Assembly (NCBI RefSeq): GCF_005889715.1
Contig: NZ_VCKW01000043.1
Span: 1 to 44,646, forward strand
Length of the DNA stretch: 44,646 nucleotides
Direction of reading: 5' to 3'
Source: Actinomadura soli
Lineage (GTDB): Bacteria; Actinomycetota; Actinomycetes; Streptosporangiales; Streptosporangiaceae
This document shows, in pieces, positions 1 to 7,660 of the stretch (its first letter is position 1; each line of letters starts with the position of its first letter). The notes beneath the pieces were generated by a model. The model was not told where the DNA came from. It was given only the letters and a program-made list of their open reading frames with translations, and did no database searches. The position numbers and the translations under genes are program-made.

Positions 1-1099
1 CCCTGCCGCGCCCTCCACGCCCTACAGGTTCAGGCGTACGACCCCAACACCCCAACACCTGGGCGGCCCGCCTCAACCATCCCGACACCGGCGAGGACCA
101 ATCTCCAGTACTCGTCCTCTAGCTTCAATTGCCGCTAGCGTCCCTGTCGTCCCACTCCACGCCCCTCCACATACCAGGAGCGTTGCGACAAGCACTGGAA
201 CCCGCCCGCCGCCTACGGCCGGGTTTCACCCGTCGTCGACACACCACGGCCTCACGCCTGTCCCGCAGACTCTTCGCCAACAACTCGCTAGGGCAACGGA
301 GCCGCCACGCTGGCAGCAACCAGGGACCATGGCGCCGCAGCCAGCCGCCTCAGCGCGACAAGTCGTCCTTGCGACGAGCGACCCTGGCACACCATCACCA
401 AACGTCCCGCATCTCCGAGGCCGACCCACACTAGGCCGCCGCCGCTGCGCCGTCCCGCCATTGCGGGTCCCGCCATTGCGCTGTCCCGCCGCCACGTGGT
501 GATTCGGACCGCGACGTCCTCGGCACACTGCCGCAGCCCCCACGCGCTGATCGCTCTCGCCAGATGAGCCACTGTGCTCCAGGCCCACATCCTTGGCGCG
601 TGGCTCTAGCCCGGACCTCCGACACACCACCCAGCGCTCACGCGGGTCCCGCCATTTCTGCGACGAACTCCTAAAAAGGGCGGACGACGCGCCGTCCCAC
701 ACCCGCGCGCGACGACCGTGGGGCGCAGACCCTACGTTCAGCCCGCGTCATGTGCGCTACGTGGTCTCGTGACCAGGTGGCCCTGGCACGCCGAGCAACC
801 CCAGGCGCCGCGCCGTTTCGAGGGGGCGGGTTGCACAAATCAGCCCGCCAAGCATCCAGCCACCAAGGTCCCCACCCAAGGCCGCAGTTTCCCCCCACCC
901 ATCGCTTCTTCGACGTATCCTCCCCGGCCACCCATCCCGTACGGGTCGCGCGATTCGACGCCCTCAACGCACCGCCGACGTCCCACACTTCGCTACGTCA
1001 TTCATCGATGAGAGGGCCACACCCCCTCATGTGCGCTGGGCGCAGGTGTGCGACGCTCTTCACCCCCCAACCGATCGTCAGTGCCCCAACAACGGTTGC
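1..1099. other. Stretch with no supportable gene
   Basis: Open frames exist on both strands, but none gives a recognisable protein and all look like chance GC-rich frames. The only structure seen is a short tandem repeat: GTCCCGCCATTGCG occurs at 452-465 and again at 467-480, with partial copies at 483-490 and near 645-655. The first 120 bases could hold the frameshifted 3' end of a gene entering from the left, since one frame ends at a TAG at 120-122. I could not assign it to any family. Confidence 0.5.
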
Positions 1100-1846
1100 C
1101 TATCGCGCGGAGGGGCGTGGTTGCAGGACGCCGTCGACAAAGATGTCGACTTTCTCGCTGTAGAAGCAGACAAGCCCGGCGACCTTGCGGCTCTCCTCCA
1201 GCGGGGTTGGATACGACCACGCCAGATCCTCGTGGACGTTGCCGCCCGCGCGCACCGACCAGTACTCCGCAGTGCCCTTGTACGGGCAGTGCGTCACCGT
1301 GTCGGTGTGTTCGAGCAGATCCATCCGGACATGCGTCTTCGGCAGGTAGTAGCGCACCGGCAGGCCCGTCTCGAACAGCAACCTGGGGCTGGACGACTCC
1401 GCGACCGTCACCCCGTCCACCTCGACCCGCACATGCCGCGAAGCCGCCAGCACATCGACCCGCGTGTACGGGTCCCGCGGATGGACGAAGACCTCCTCGT
1501 CCTCCTCGAACCAGGCATCCATCGCCTCCCAGTCCAGGCGGACGAGACCGCGCAGTTCCTCGATGGGCGACTCCGCGTACCGGAGCGCACCGCCCGGAGC
1601 CTCGGCACCGTCCACCTTCACCGTGTAGGCGGTCGCGTCGCCCCGACTCGGCGACCGCTTGCCCGGCCCGTCTTCGACGAGTTCGGCCCGCACGTCCGCC
1701 TCGGGGAAGTAGTAGGTCGGGTAGTAGGGGACTTCCCACACCAAGAAGGGACCCGTGGTGTCCACCACCAGGTGGCCGCCGAGATAGGCCCGAACACGCT
1801 TGCCGCTCTTCTCGATCCGAATCCTGGTCTTCTGCGATGCGCTCAT
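1100..1846 (-). CDS. Tandem DUF427 protein
   Basis: A 248-residue protein made of two copies of the DUF427 fold (Pfam PF04248). The first copy is at about residues 20-105 (core VVDTTGPFLVWEVPYYPTYY) and the second at about 130-240 (core VAESSSPRLLFETGLPVRYY, then CPYKGTAEYWSV). The CPYKGTA-Y motif in the second copy is the most family-typical stretch. The biochemical function of DUF427 proteins is not established; they are small, soluble and common in actinomycetes. The ATG at 1846 gives the family's usual short N-terminus. The gene stands alone, with long non-coding stretches on both sides, and probably has its own promoter. Family assignment is firm; function is unknown. Confidence 0.88.
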   Translation of the reverse strand: MSASQKTRIRIEKSGKRVRAYLGGHLVVDTTGPFLVWEVPYYPTYYFPEADVRAELVEDGPGKRSPSRGDATAYTVKVDGAEAPGGALRYAESPIEELRGLVRLDWEAMDAWFEEDEEVFVHPRDPYTRVDVLAASRHVRVEVDGVTVAESSSPRLLFETGLPVRYYLPKTHVRMDLLEHTDTVTHCPYKGTAEYWSVRAGGNVHEDLAWSYPTPLEESRKVAGLVCFYSEKVDIFVDGVLQPRPSAR

Positions 1847-2636
1847 GCCTGGGCAACCTCGCCGCTCCTTCGCCTATTTCAAACAACTCGCCCAGATCCG
1901 GCCACTCCAGACAGCGACCCGCCGCCCGTTTACACGAGCCTTTGATGCCGCGACATGCACTAGGACGTGTTTCAACGTGGGCCTCAGCCCACGCGCGGGC
2001 GACTGGCTCGCCTGATGGGGCGACGCCGAAGCGAGCCCGAATGGGCATTTCATGAGGCGACGCCGCGCTCCCGCACGACCCCCCTCGATCGCGAGCCGTC
2101 AGGCGAGCACCATGACGGCACTTTGAGACACGGCCTAGCTAGCGACCCGAGCGCATCACCCACCAAGACGGAACACCAGTCTTCCGTCGACTCAAGGCGT
2201 ATCGCGGACCAAGGAGTTGCGTCCGATCGGGTCGGCTCGTCGTGCCACCGCCCGTGTGGCGCGTAAGAGTTTCAAGACCAACCCTCAGGATTTACGAGGC
2301 GGAATGCACCGCCCACAAGGGTCGCCCAGCCAGGACCGGGACTCGTTCGAGGACGTGCTGCCACCCAGCACCTGCCCACCCACCGAAGCCCGCCGACCTC
2401 ACACGCGCCCACCCGGACGCAGCCCACCGAGCTGGCATGGCGCCCGTCCGGACGCAGCCACGGAGCTAGCATGCGCCCGCCCGGACGCAGCCCATCGGCA
2501 CAACTCCAGCTCTTGCAACCACGGTGGTGCCGCCGCTTCCACTAGCGTCGTTCGGGGGCCCACACCCGGCGCTGGCGCCGTCGTCGGCCGCGGGGGCGGC
2601 GGGTCTTGAAAGCCCATCGCCGTCGAACAGCGGTTC
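1847..2636. other. Intergenic stretch with a short tandem repeat
   Basis: No gene is supported here. The one notable element is a three-copy tandem repeat at about 2405-2500. Units starting with GCGCCC at 2405, 2440 and 2473 (spacings 35 and 33) share the core CCGGACGCAGCC followed by GAGCTGGCAT or a near variant. The rest has the uneven composition of decayed or spacer DNA. Confidence 0.5.
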
Positions 2637-4121
2637 TCATTTGGTGAGCGAGACCTCCTTTGGTTTGCGGGGGATGGCGAAGATCGGGAGGAGGGCGAGG
2701 AGCAGGATCGCCGCCGCCCACCAGAACGTTTCGGTGAAAGCGTTCGTCAGGAGTGTGGGCGTCTCTTCCGTGTGTTGCGCGGCGGCCTCGGACAGGTTGC
2801 CGGACGCGCCGGGGATCTCACCGCGGATGGCGATCTGCAGGACGACCGCCATCGCCGCCGTGCCGAACGAGCTGCCCACGCGGATCAGGATGTTCGCGCC
2901 GGTCGTCGCCGCAGGCACCGCCTCGCGCGGCAGGCCCTGATAGGCGATCGACATCAGGCTGGGAGCGATCATGCCGTGGCCGAGTCCGACGACGAACATC
3001 GTGCCCATGATCATGCCGCGTCCGGTCTCCGGGGTGAGGGTGGTGAGCGCCAGGGCGCCGGCGAGGACGCACAGGACGCCGCCCACGGCGAACCATCGGC
3101 CGCCGAACCTGTCGACCAGCCGTCCCGACACCGACATTGTGATCATCGCGCCGACGCCCATTGGGGCCAGCAGCCAGCCCGCGTCCAGGGCCGACTCGCC
3201 GCGGACGATCCCCGCGAACAGCGGGATGAGGATCATCAGGCCGAACATCGAACCGCAGTAGAGGAAGAGCCCGCCGGTCGCAGTGGTGAACGCCCGGGTG
3301 CCCAGTCGGCGCAGGTCGATGAGCGCACCCTGCCCTCTGTGCAGCGCGTGCGTGACGAACGCGGCGACCAGGACGCCTCCGGCGATGACACTGGTGAGGA
3401 AGCGCGCGCCCGTGAGGCTCGTCCCGTTCCCTGCTTCCGACAGCCCGTACACCAGGGCCGCCAGGCCGGGGGACAGCAGCAGCATGCCGAGGACGTCGAG
3501 CCGGGCGTCCGCCCTGCGGTCGGTGTCGCGCGGCAGCATCCGCAAGGCGGCGAACAGCGCGATCGCGCAGAACGGGACGTTGACGAAGAACATCCAGCGC
3601 CAGCTCAGATTGTCGACGATCACGCCGCCGAGAAGCGGGCCGAGCACCGGCGCGAGCATCGCGGGGACCGAGACGATGCTCATCACGCGGCCCATCCGTC
3701 CCGGCCCGGCCTCCCGGATGAGCATCATCTGCCCGACCGGCATGAGCATTCCGCCGCCGAGGCCCTGCAGGACGCGGAACGCGATCAGGGAGGGGATCGA
3801 CCACGCGAGCCCGCACAGCAGAGAGCCGCCGACGAACAGCCCCAGCGAGACGAGCCACATCGTCCGCGTGCCGAACCGCTGCACCGCCCAGCCGGTCAGC
3901 GGGATCGCCATGGACAGGGCGAGGGTGTAGCCGGTCACGACCCACTGGATTGTCGACAGCGAGGTGCCGAAGTCCCTGCCAAGCGCCGTGACCGCGACGT
4001 TGACGATCGTGGAGTCGAGGACCGTCATGATCGCGCCGAGCAGCACGACGACCGCGAGTTTGCGCAGGTGCGGGTCGATGCCCTCCTTGTCGGCGGGAGG
4101 TGCGGTCGTTGCGCTGGTCAT
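2637..4121 (-). CDS. MFS multidrug exporter, DHA2 (EmrB/QacA) type
   Basis: A 494-residue membrane protein of the major facilitator superfamily, drug:H+ antiporter-2 group, expected to have 14 membrane segments and export small toxic compounds using the proton gradient. Seen: an N-terminal helix with the DSTIVNVA motif typical of DHA2, WVVTGYTLALS in helix 2, the RVLQGLGGGMLMPVG segment, and antiporter motif C (APVLGPLLGGVI) in helix 5. The ATG at 4121 was preferred over one at 4175 because a GGAAAGG ribosome site precedes it and the upstream codons overlap the operator. It is divergent from a TetR gene, with repeats in between, so repression by that TetR is likely. The substrate cannot be read from sequence. 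Confidence 0.9.
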   Translation of the reverse strand: MTSATTAPPADKEGIDPHLRKLAVVVLLGAIMTVLDSTIVNVAVTALGRDFGTSLSTIQWVVTGYTLALSMAIPLTGWAVQRFGTRTMWLVSLGLFVGGSLLCGLAWSIPSLIAFRVLQGLGGGMLMPVGQMMLIREAGPGRMGRVMSIVSVPAMLAPVLGPLLGGVIVDNLSWRWMFFVNVPFCAIALFAALRMLPRDTDRRADARLDVLGMLLLSPGLAALVYGLSEAGNGTSLTGARFLTSVIAGGVLVAAFVTHALHRGQGALIDLRRLGTRAFTTATGGLFLYCGSMFGLMILIPLFAGIVRGESALDAGWLLAPMGVGAMITMSVSGRLVDRFGGRWFAVGGVLCVLAGALALTTLTPETGRGMIMGTMFVVGLGHGMIAPSLMSIAYQGLPREAVPAATTGANILIRVGSSFGTAAMAVVLQIAIRGEIPGASGNLSEAAAQHTEETPTLLTNAFTETFWWAAAILLLALLPIFAIPRKPKEVSLTK

Positions 4122-4159
4122 CCGGCCGCCTTTCCAATCCTTACATCGTATCGGTACCA

Positions 4160-4216
4160 CCGTACACCGTATCAAGCGATCCGTACACCGTATCGATACG
4201 GCGTATCGCGTAGGAT
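4160..4216. promoter_or_regulatory. Operator/promoter between MFS and TetR
   Basis: The divergent spacer holds a perfect 14-bp palindrome CCGTATCGATACGG at 4188-4201. It also has two direct copies of CCGTACACCGTATC at 4160-4173 and 4181-4194, 21 bp apart, and a further inverted GATAC/GTATC pair at 4195-4207. A candidate -10 TAGGAT at 4211-4216 lies 7 nt before the TetR GTG, so the TetR message may be leaderless. The palindrome would overlap that promoter, as expected for autorepression. The layout is seen; TetR binding is inferred. Confidence 0.7.
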
Positions 4217-4223
4217 CTTTGTC

Positions 4224-4925
4224 GTGACAGGTTCGGCGAGGTCAGGCGACGTTTGGACGCGTCCGCGCGGCGGACGTCGCCCGAAACTGACCCGGGAGGC
4301 GATCGTCGAGACCGCGATCAAGGTCGCGGACGCCGACGGCCTGGACGCCGTCTCGATCCGCCGCATCGCGGGCGAGCTGGGCGTGCGCGCGATGAGCCTC
4401 TACACCCACATCGACGCGAAGGATGACATCTTCGACCTGATGTACGACGAGGTCGCGGAGGAGGCGCTGGTCAAGGGCGACCTGCCGGACGACTGGCGCG
4501 AGGCGTTCCTCCAGATCACCCATAAGGAACGCGAGACCGGCCTCAAGCACCCCTGGATGTTCGAGCTCTCCCACCGCTCCCCTCGCGTAGGGCCGAACGG
4601 TTTGCGTCACGCTGAACAGTCACTGGCCGCCGCAGCGCTGCTCACCGATGACCCCGAGAGCATGGTGGCCATCATCACCACCGTCGACCACTACACGCTG
4701 GGCTACATGTTGAGGGAGCAGCACGTCCAGGAGATCGGTGAGAACGGCCTGGAGCGCGCTCAAACCAGCCTCCTGGAGCGGGAGTACATCCGCACGCTTC
4801 TGGAAAGCGGAGAGTTCCCGCACCTCAAGCCCGTCTTCGAGCGGAGTCTCTACGGGCGCGCGGACTTCGAGCGGGGCCTCAACTGGCTGCTCGACGGCAT
4901 AGAACACGACTACGGACAGAAGTAG
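4224..4925 (+). CDS. TetR/AcrR-family regulator with TetR_C C-terminal domain
   Basis: A 233-residue repressor. The N-terminal helix-turn-helix spans about residues 17-65 (LTREAIVETAIKVADADGLD, then SIRRIAGELGVRAMSLYTHI). The C-terminal region resembles the all-helical tetracycline-repressor-type ligand domain (TetR_C). The open frame runs far upstream antisense to the MFS gene, but the GTG at 4224 fits the family N-terminus and sits 7 nt after a TAGGAT -10, so translation is probably leaderless. It is divergent from the MFS exporter across a palindromic spacer. A ligand-released repressor of the exporter and of itself is the simplest reading. The ligand is unknown. Confidence 0.88.
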   Translation: MTGSARSGDVWTRPRGGRRPKLTREAIVETAIKVADADGLDAVSIRRIAGELGVRAMSLYTHIDAKDDIFDLMYDEVAEEALVKGDLPDDWREAFLQITHKERETGLKHPWMFELSHRSPRVGPNGLRHAEQSLAAAALLTDDPESMVAIITTVDHYTLGYMLREQHVQEIGENGLERAQTSLLEREYIRTLLESGEFPHLKPVFERSLYGRADFERGLNWLLDGIEHDYGQK

Positions 4926-4993
4926 CCCCGACCGTCGCGGCGTCGTAGCGTAGGCGACGGCGTACGTGGCGTTACGACGAGACGGGGTCCCAG

Positions 4994-6502
4994 GTGCGGG
5001 CAGCGAAGTTCATCAGCGTGGCCGCCGTGCTGACGGTGGCGGCGGCCACCGGATGCAGCGACGACGGTGGTGAGAGGGCGACCGCGTCAGCGAGCGTCCC
5101 GGTCGGCCTGGGATCGTTCTACAAGCAGAAACCGTCCTGGAAGGACTGCGGGGACGGATTCGAATGCACGACCGTCCAGGTACCTCTCGACTACACCAAA
5201 CCGTCTGGCGAAAAGGTCGGCATCTCCGTCATCAGGCTCCCCGCCGAGGACGAGTCCGACCGCGTGGGCTCCCTGTTCACCAATCCCGGCGGCCCCGGCG
5301 GTTCCGGTACGGACTTCGTCCGCCAGGCGGCCCGGACGTTCGGGAACGACCTGCGCAGCAAGTTCGACATCGTCGGCTTCGACCCCCGCGGCGTCGCCAA
5401 GAGCGACCCCGTCCGCTGCAACACCGGTGCCCAGCTCGACGACTTCTTCGCCACTGACTCATCCCCAGACGACCAGAAGGAGACGGACACGCTCGCCGCC
5501 AAAGGCAAGCAGTTCGCCAACAATTGCAAGACCAAGGCGACAACCGAACTCCCTCACGTAGGCACCGTCAACGCTGCCCGCGACATGGACGTCCTACGCG
5601 CCGCCTTGGGCGACCAGAAGCTCACCTACTACGGCGCCTCCTACGGCACCTACCTGGGAGCCTTCTACGCCGAGCAGTTCCCTAAGAACGTCCGTGCCCT
5701 CGTCCTGGACGGTGCCGTCGACCCCAGGCAGTCCTCGACCGACATGCTGATCGAACAGGCCAAGGGCTTCGAGACGGCCCTGCGCGCCTTCGCCGGCGAC
5801 TGTGTCAAGGCAGGCTTCTGCCGCTTCGGCAACTCCGTCGACGCGGTTCTGGCCACCGTCTCCTCCTTCCTCGCGAAGACGGACAGGACACCGCTCAAGA
5901 ACACCCAAGACTCCCGCATGGTCACCGAGTCCCTGGCCACGATGGGCATAGCCAGGGCCCTCTACGTGAAGGAGTACTGGCCCGTCCTCCGCCAAGCCCT
6001 CACGCAGGCCATCCAGAACGCCGACGGCACGATGCTCCTGACCCTCGCGGACGAGATGGTCGAACGGAAGTCCGACGGCACCTACAGCTCCCAGACCGAC
6101 GCCAACATGGCCATCAACTGCGTCGACAAGCCCAACCCCCCAGACCTCAAGACCTACGGCAGGTCGGCTACCGAGGCCCAGAAGGCCGCCCCTCGCTTCG
6201 GCCCCTTCGTCGTCTGGGGCGGCCTACCCTGCGTCTACTGGCCCGTCCAGAACGAACAACAGCCGAAACCCATCACCGCCAAGGGCGCCGCACCGATCGT
6301 CGTCATCGGGACCATCCGCGACCCTGCCACGCCCTACAAGTGGTCCCAGAGCCTCGCCGACCAGCTCTCCAGTGGCGTCCTGCTCACCTTCGACGGCGAC
6401 GGCCACACCGCTTACCTGCAGGGCGACGACTGCATCACCGACGCCGCAGACAAGTACCTGATCACCGCCGACCCACCCAAGGACGGCACCACCTGCCGCT
6501 GA
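4994..6502 (+). CDS. Secreted S33 alpha/beta hydrolase (tripeptidyl aminopeptidase-like) lipoprotein
   Basis: A 502-residue exported hydrolase, like the actinomycete tripeptidyl/prolyl aminopeptidases that release N-terminal peptides outside the cell. Seen: a short signal peptide ending in a weak lipobox (ATGC, Cys21); the oxyanion loop NPGGPGGSG at about 97-105; the nucleophile elbow GASYGTYLG with Ser216; and the C-terminal TAP-type region with Asp443 (IRDPATPY) and His471 (GDGHTA) completing the triad. The GTG start at 4994 gives the signal peptide directly. It follows TetR by 68 bp on the same strand, but no functional link is evident. Substrate specificity is inferred from the family only. 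Confidence 0.9.
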   Translation: MRAAKFISVAAVLTVAAATGCSDDGGERATASASVPVGLGSFYKQKPSWKDCGDGFECTTVQVPLDYTKPSGEKVGISVIRLPAEDESDRVGSLFTNPGGPGGSGTDFVRQAARTFGNDLRSKFDIVGFDPRGVAKSDPVRCNTGAQLDDFFATDSSPDDQKETDTLAAKGKQFANNCKTKATTELPHVGTVNAARDMDVLRAALGDQKLTYYGASYGTYLGAFYAEQFPKNVRALVLDGAVDPRQSSTDMLIEQAKGFETALRAFAGDCVKAGFCRFGNSVDAVLATVSSFLAKTDRTPLKNTQDSRMVTESLATMGIARALYVKEYWPVLRQALTQAIQNADGTMLLTLADEMVERKSDGTYSSQTDANMAINCVDKPNPPDLKTYGRSATEAQKAAPRFGPFVVWGGLPCVYWPVQNEQQPKPITAKGAAPIVVIGTIRDPATPYKWSQSLADQLSSGVLLTFDGDGHTAYLQGDDCITDAADKYLITADPPKDGTTCR

Positions 6503-6567
6503 ATAACCAGTGCACGCTCACCCCTGGGGACCCGGTAGACTTCAACCCGCCGTGTCCCACACGGCAC

Positions 6568-6640
6568 GCCGCCTTAGCTCAGTCGGCAGAGCGATTCACT
6601 CGTAATGAATAGGTCATCGGTTCGATTCCGATAGGCGGCT
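6568..6640 (+). tRNA. tRNA-Thr(CGT)
   Basis: A complete 73-nt cloverleaf. The acceptor stem GCCGCCT (6568-6574) pairs with AGGCGGC (6633-6639). The anticodon stem ATTCA/TGAAT encloses the loop CTCGTAA with anticodon CGT at 6601-6603. The T arm is ATCGG-TTCGATT-CCGAT. CCA is not encoded; the discriminator base is T6640. It reads ACG threonine codons. An integrase remnant lies just downstream, so the 3' end was probably once an attachment site. Confidence 0.96.
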
Positions 6641-6651
6641 CCCACGTCAGA

Positions 6652-6682
6652 GGCCCCTTCCGATCTTGGAAGGGGCCGTTTT
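6652..6682 (+). terminator. Rho-independent terminator after tRNA-Thr
   Basis: A perfect 10-bp stem, GGCCCCTTCC (6652-6661) with GGAAGGGGCC (6668-6677), has a 6-nt loop and is followed by GTTTTG. It lies 11 nt after the tRNA 3' end, as expected for an intrinsic terminator of the tRNA transcript. Confidence 0.85.
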
Positions 6683-7130
6683 GCTAACAGGCTCGCTAAC
6701 AGCGAAGTCCAGGCCGCCTCGTTCATGACCCGCGCGAACACGTCCACCGCAGCCACCGCAGCCATCTCGGACATCTCGGCCACCGCGGCCGACCGGATCA
6801 CGTGCGCGTAGACCAGGAGCGTGATCGCTGGATCGGCGTGCCCGAGCCGAGCAGCCATCACATGGACAGGGACGCCAGCTAGGAGCAGCGTCGACGCGTG
6901 GATGTCCGCAGATCGTGAACCCGAGCATGGGCAGCGGCTCGGGCAGGACGTCCTGGCAGGAGTGCAGGACGTTGCTGGTGTTCTGCTCGGCCCCCACAGC
7001 AGGGTGCGAACACAAGATGTGTTCGCATCAGGTCTTGCCAGCGGCCTTGCCCCTCAAGATTGGTGTCCGAGCAGGGGGTGCGCTCCCTGTGCCGTTCATC
7101 TGTGTGCGTGCGGAGCCGCAGGGTGGGACG
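6680..7130 (-). pseudogene. Decayed tyrosine recombinase (phage-type integrase), C-terminal part
   Basis: Read on the minus strand, three frames together give the C-terminal half of a tyrosine recombinase. THLVFAP lies near 7020, then NTSNVLHSCQDVLPEPLPML, then ARVHDLR in a second frame, then HASTLLLAGVPVHVMAARLG and GHADPAITLLVYAHVIR in a third. These match the box II HxLRH (here HDLR plus a lost His), the second conserved GH, and the catalytic Tyr in LLVYAHV. Inserting one C after the CTGCGG codons of HDLR would restore HDLRHIHASTLL in frame, so at least two frameshifts are present. The catalytic N-terminal half is absent. Its position at the 3' end of tRNA-Thr is the classic place for the integrase of an element inserted into a tRNA gene. 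No other element genes remain, so this is read as a relic. Confidence 0.75.
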
Positions 7131-7177
7131 TAGGACGGCCGTGGACCGCGGGGTGCGTGCGAAGGGCTTAGAGCCGG

Positions 7178-7558
7178 TCAGGGTGCCGGGGTCAGGTGCT
7201 CGGCGAGGATCTTCAGGTGGGTCTCGCGGGCCTCGGCGTGGCATCGGCGGCCCGCGTCGGTGATCTCGACGAAGACGCCGCGGCGGTCGGCCTCGCAGAG
7301 GCCGCGGTGCACGTATCCGTGTTTCTCCAGGCGGGCGACGGTGCGGGAGAGGGCGCTCTGGCTGAGGTACATGGCCGCGGCGATCTCCTGCATGCGGCGC
7401 TTCTCACAGTTGGCGTCGACGAGGCGGTCGAGCGTTTCGTACTCGCTCATGCTGAGGCCGTGGGCGTCCTGGAGGGCGCGGTCAAGGGCGCAGGCCACCG
7501 TGTTGTAGCAGGTCGCCAGCTCGCGCCACCGGTCGACGAGTGCAGCCTCCGCTTTCAT
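7178..7558 (-). CDS. MarR-family transcriptional regulator
   Basis: A 126-residue winged-helix regulator. Seen: SMSEYETLDRL in the helical start, the recognition-helix region RMQEIAAAMYLSQSALSRTV, and the wing RLEKHGYVHRGLCEADRRGV, ending in the usual LTDAG-like EITDAGRRCHAEA segment. The ATG at 7558 was chosen over one 36 nt upstream because TAGGAT sits 7 nt before it, suiting a leaderless start, and the AGGA within it could also serve as a ribosome site. It is divergent from an MFS exporter across about 100 bp of inverted repeats, the usual arrangement for a ligand-responsive MarR repressor and its efflux target. The ligand is unknown. Confidence 0.9.
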   Translation of the reverse strand: MKAEAALVDRWRELATCYNTVACALDRALQDAHGLSMSEYETLDRLVDANCEKRRMQEIAAAMYLSQSALSRTVARLEKHGYVHRGLCEADRRGVFVEITDAGRRCHAEARETHLKILAEHLTPAP

Positions 7559-7660
7559 GCCGCGGATCCTAGCATGCGCGCGCATGTGATGCATCCGAAT
7601 TAAATTCCGCAGAATTTAGTGCGTAGACATTTGATGCATGTGCATGTACCGTCCTTCGAC
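7559..7660. promoter_or_regulatory. MarR/MFS divergent operator region
   Basis: This short spacer contains a perfect 12-bp palindrome CATGCGCGCATG at 7573-7584 and an odd-centred palindrome GAATTAAATTC at 7595-7605. It also has two ATGCAT boxes at 7587-7592 and 7633-7638. On the minus strand TAGGAT (7571-7566) is a candidate -10 for the MarR gene and touches the first palindrome. Binding by the adjacent MarR is inferred. Confidence 0.55.

Noticed and set aside
1048..2055. 335-codon plus-strand frame over the DUF427 gene
   Set aside because: Arg/Pro-rich antisense shadow; the minus-strand frame carries the conserved DUF427 motifs.
2772..4223. Very long plus-strand frame leading into the TetR gene
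   Set aside because: It is antisense to the MFS exporter, whose motifs are unmistakable, and its translation is low-complexity. Only the part from the GTG at 4224 is TetR.
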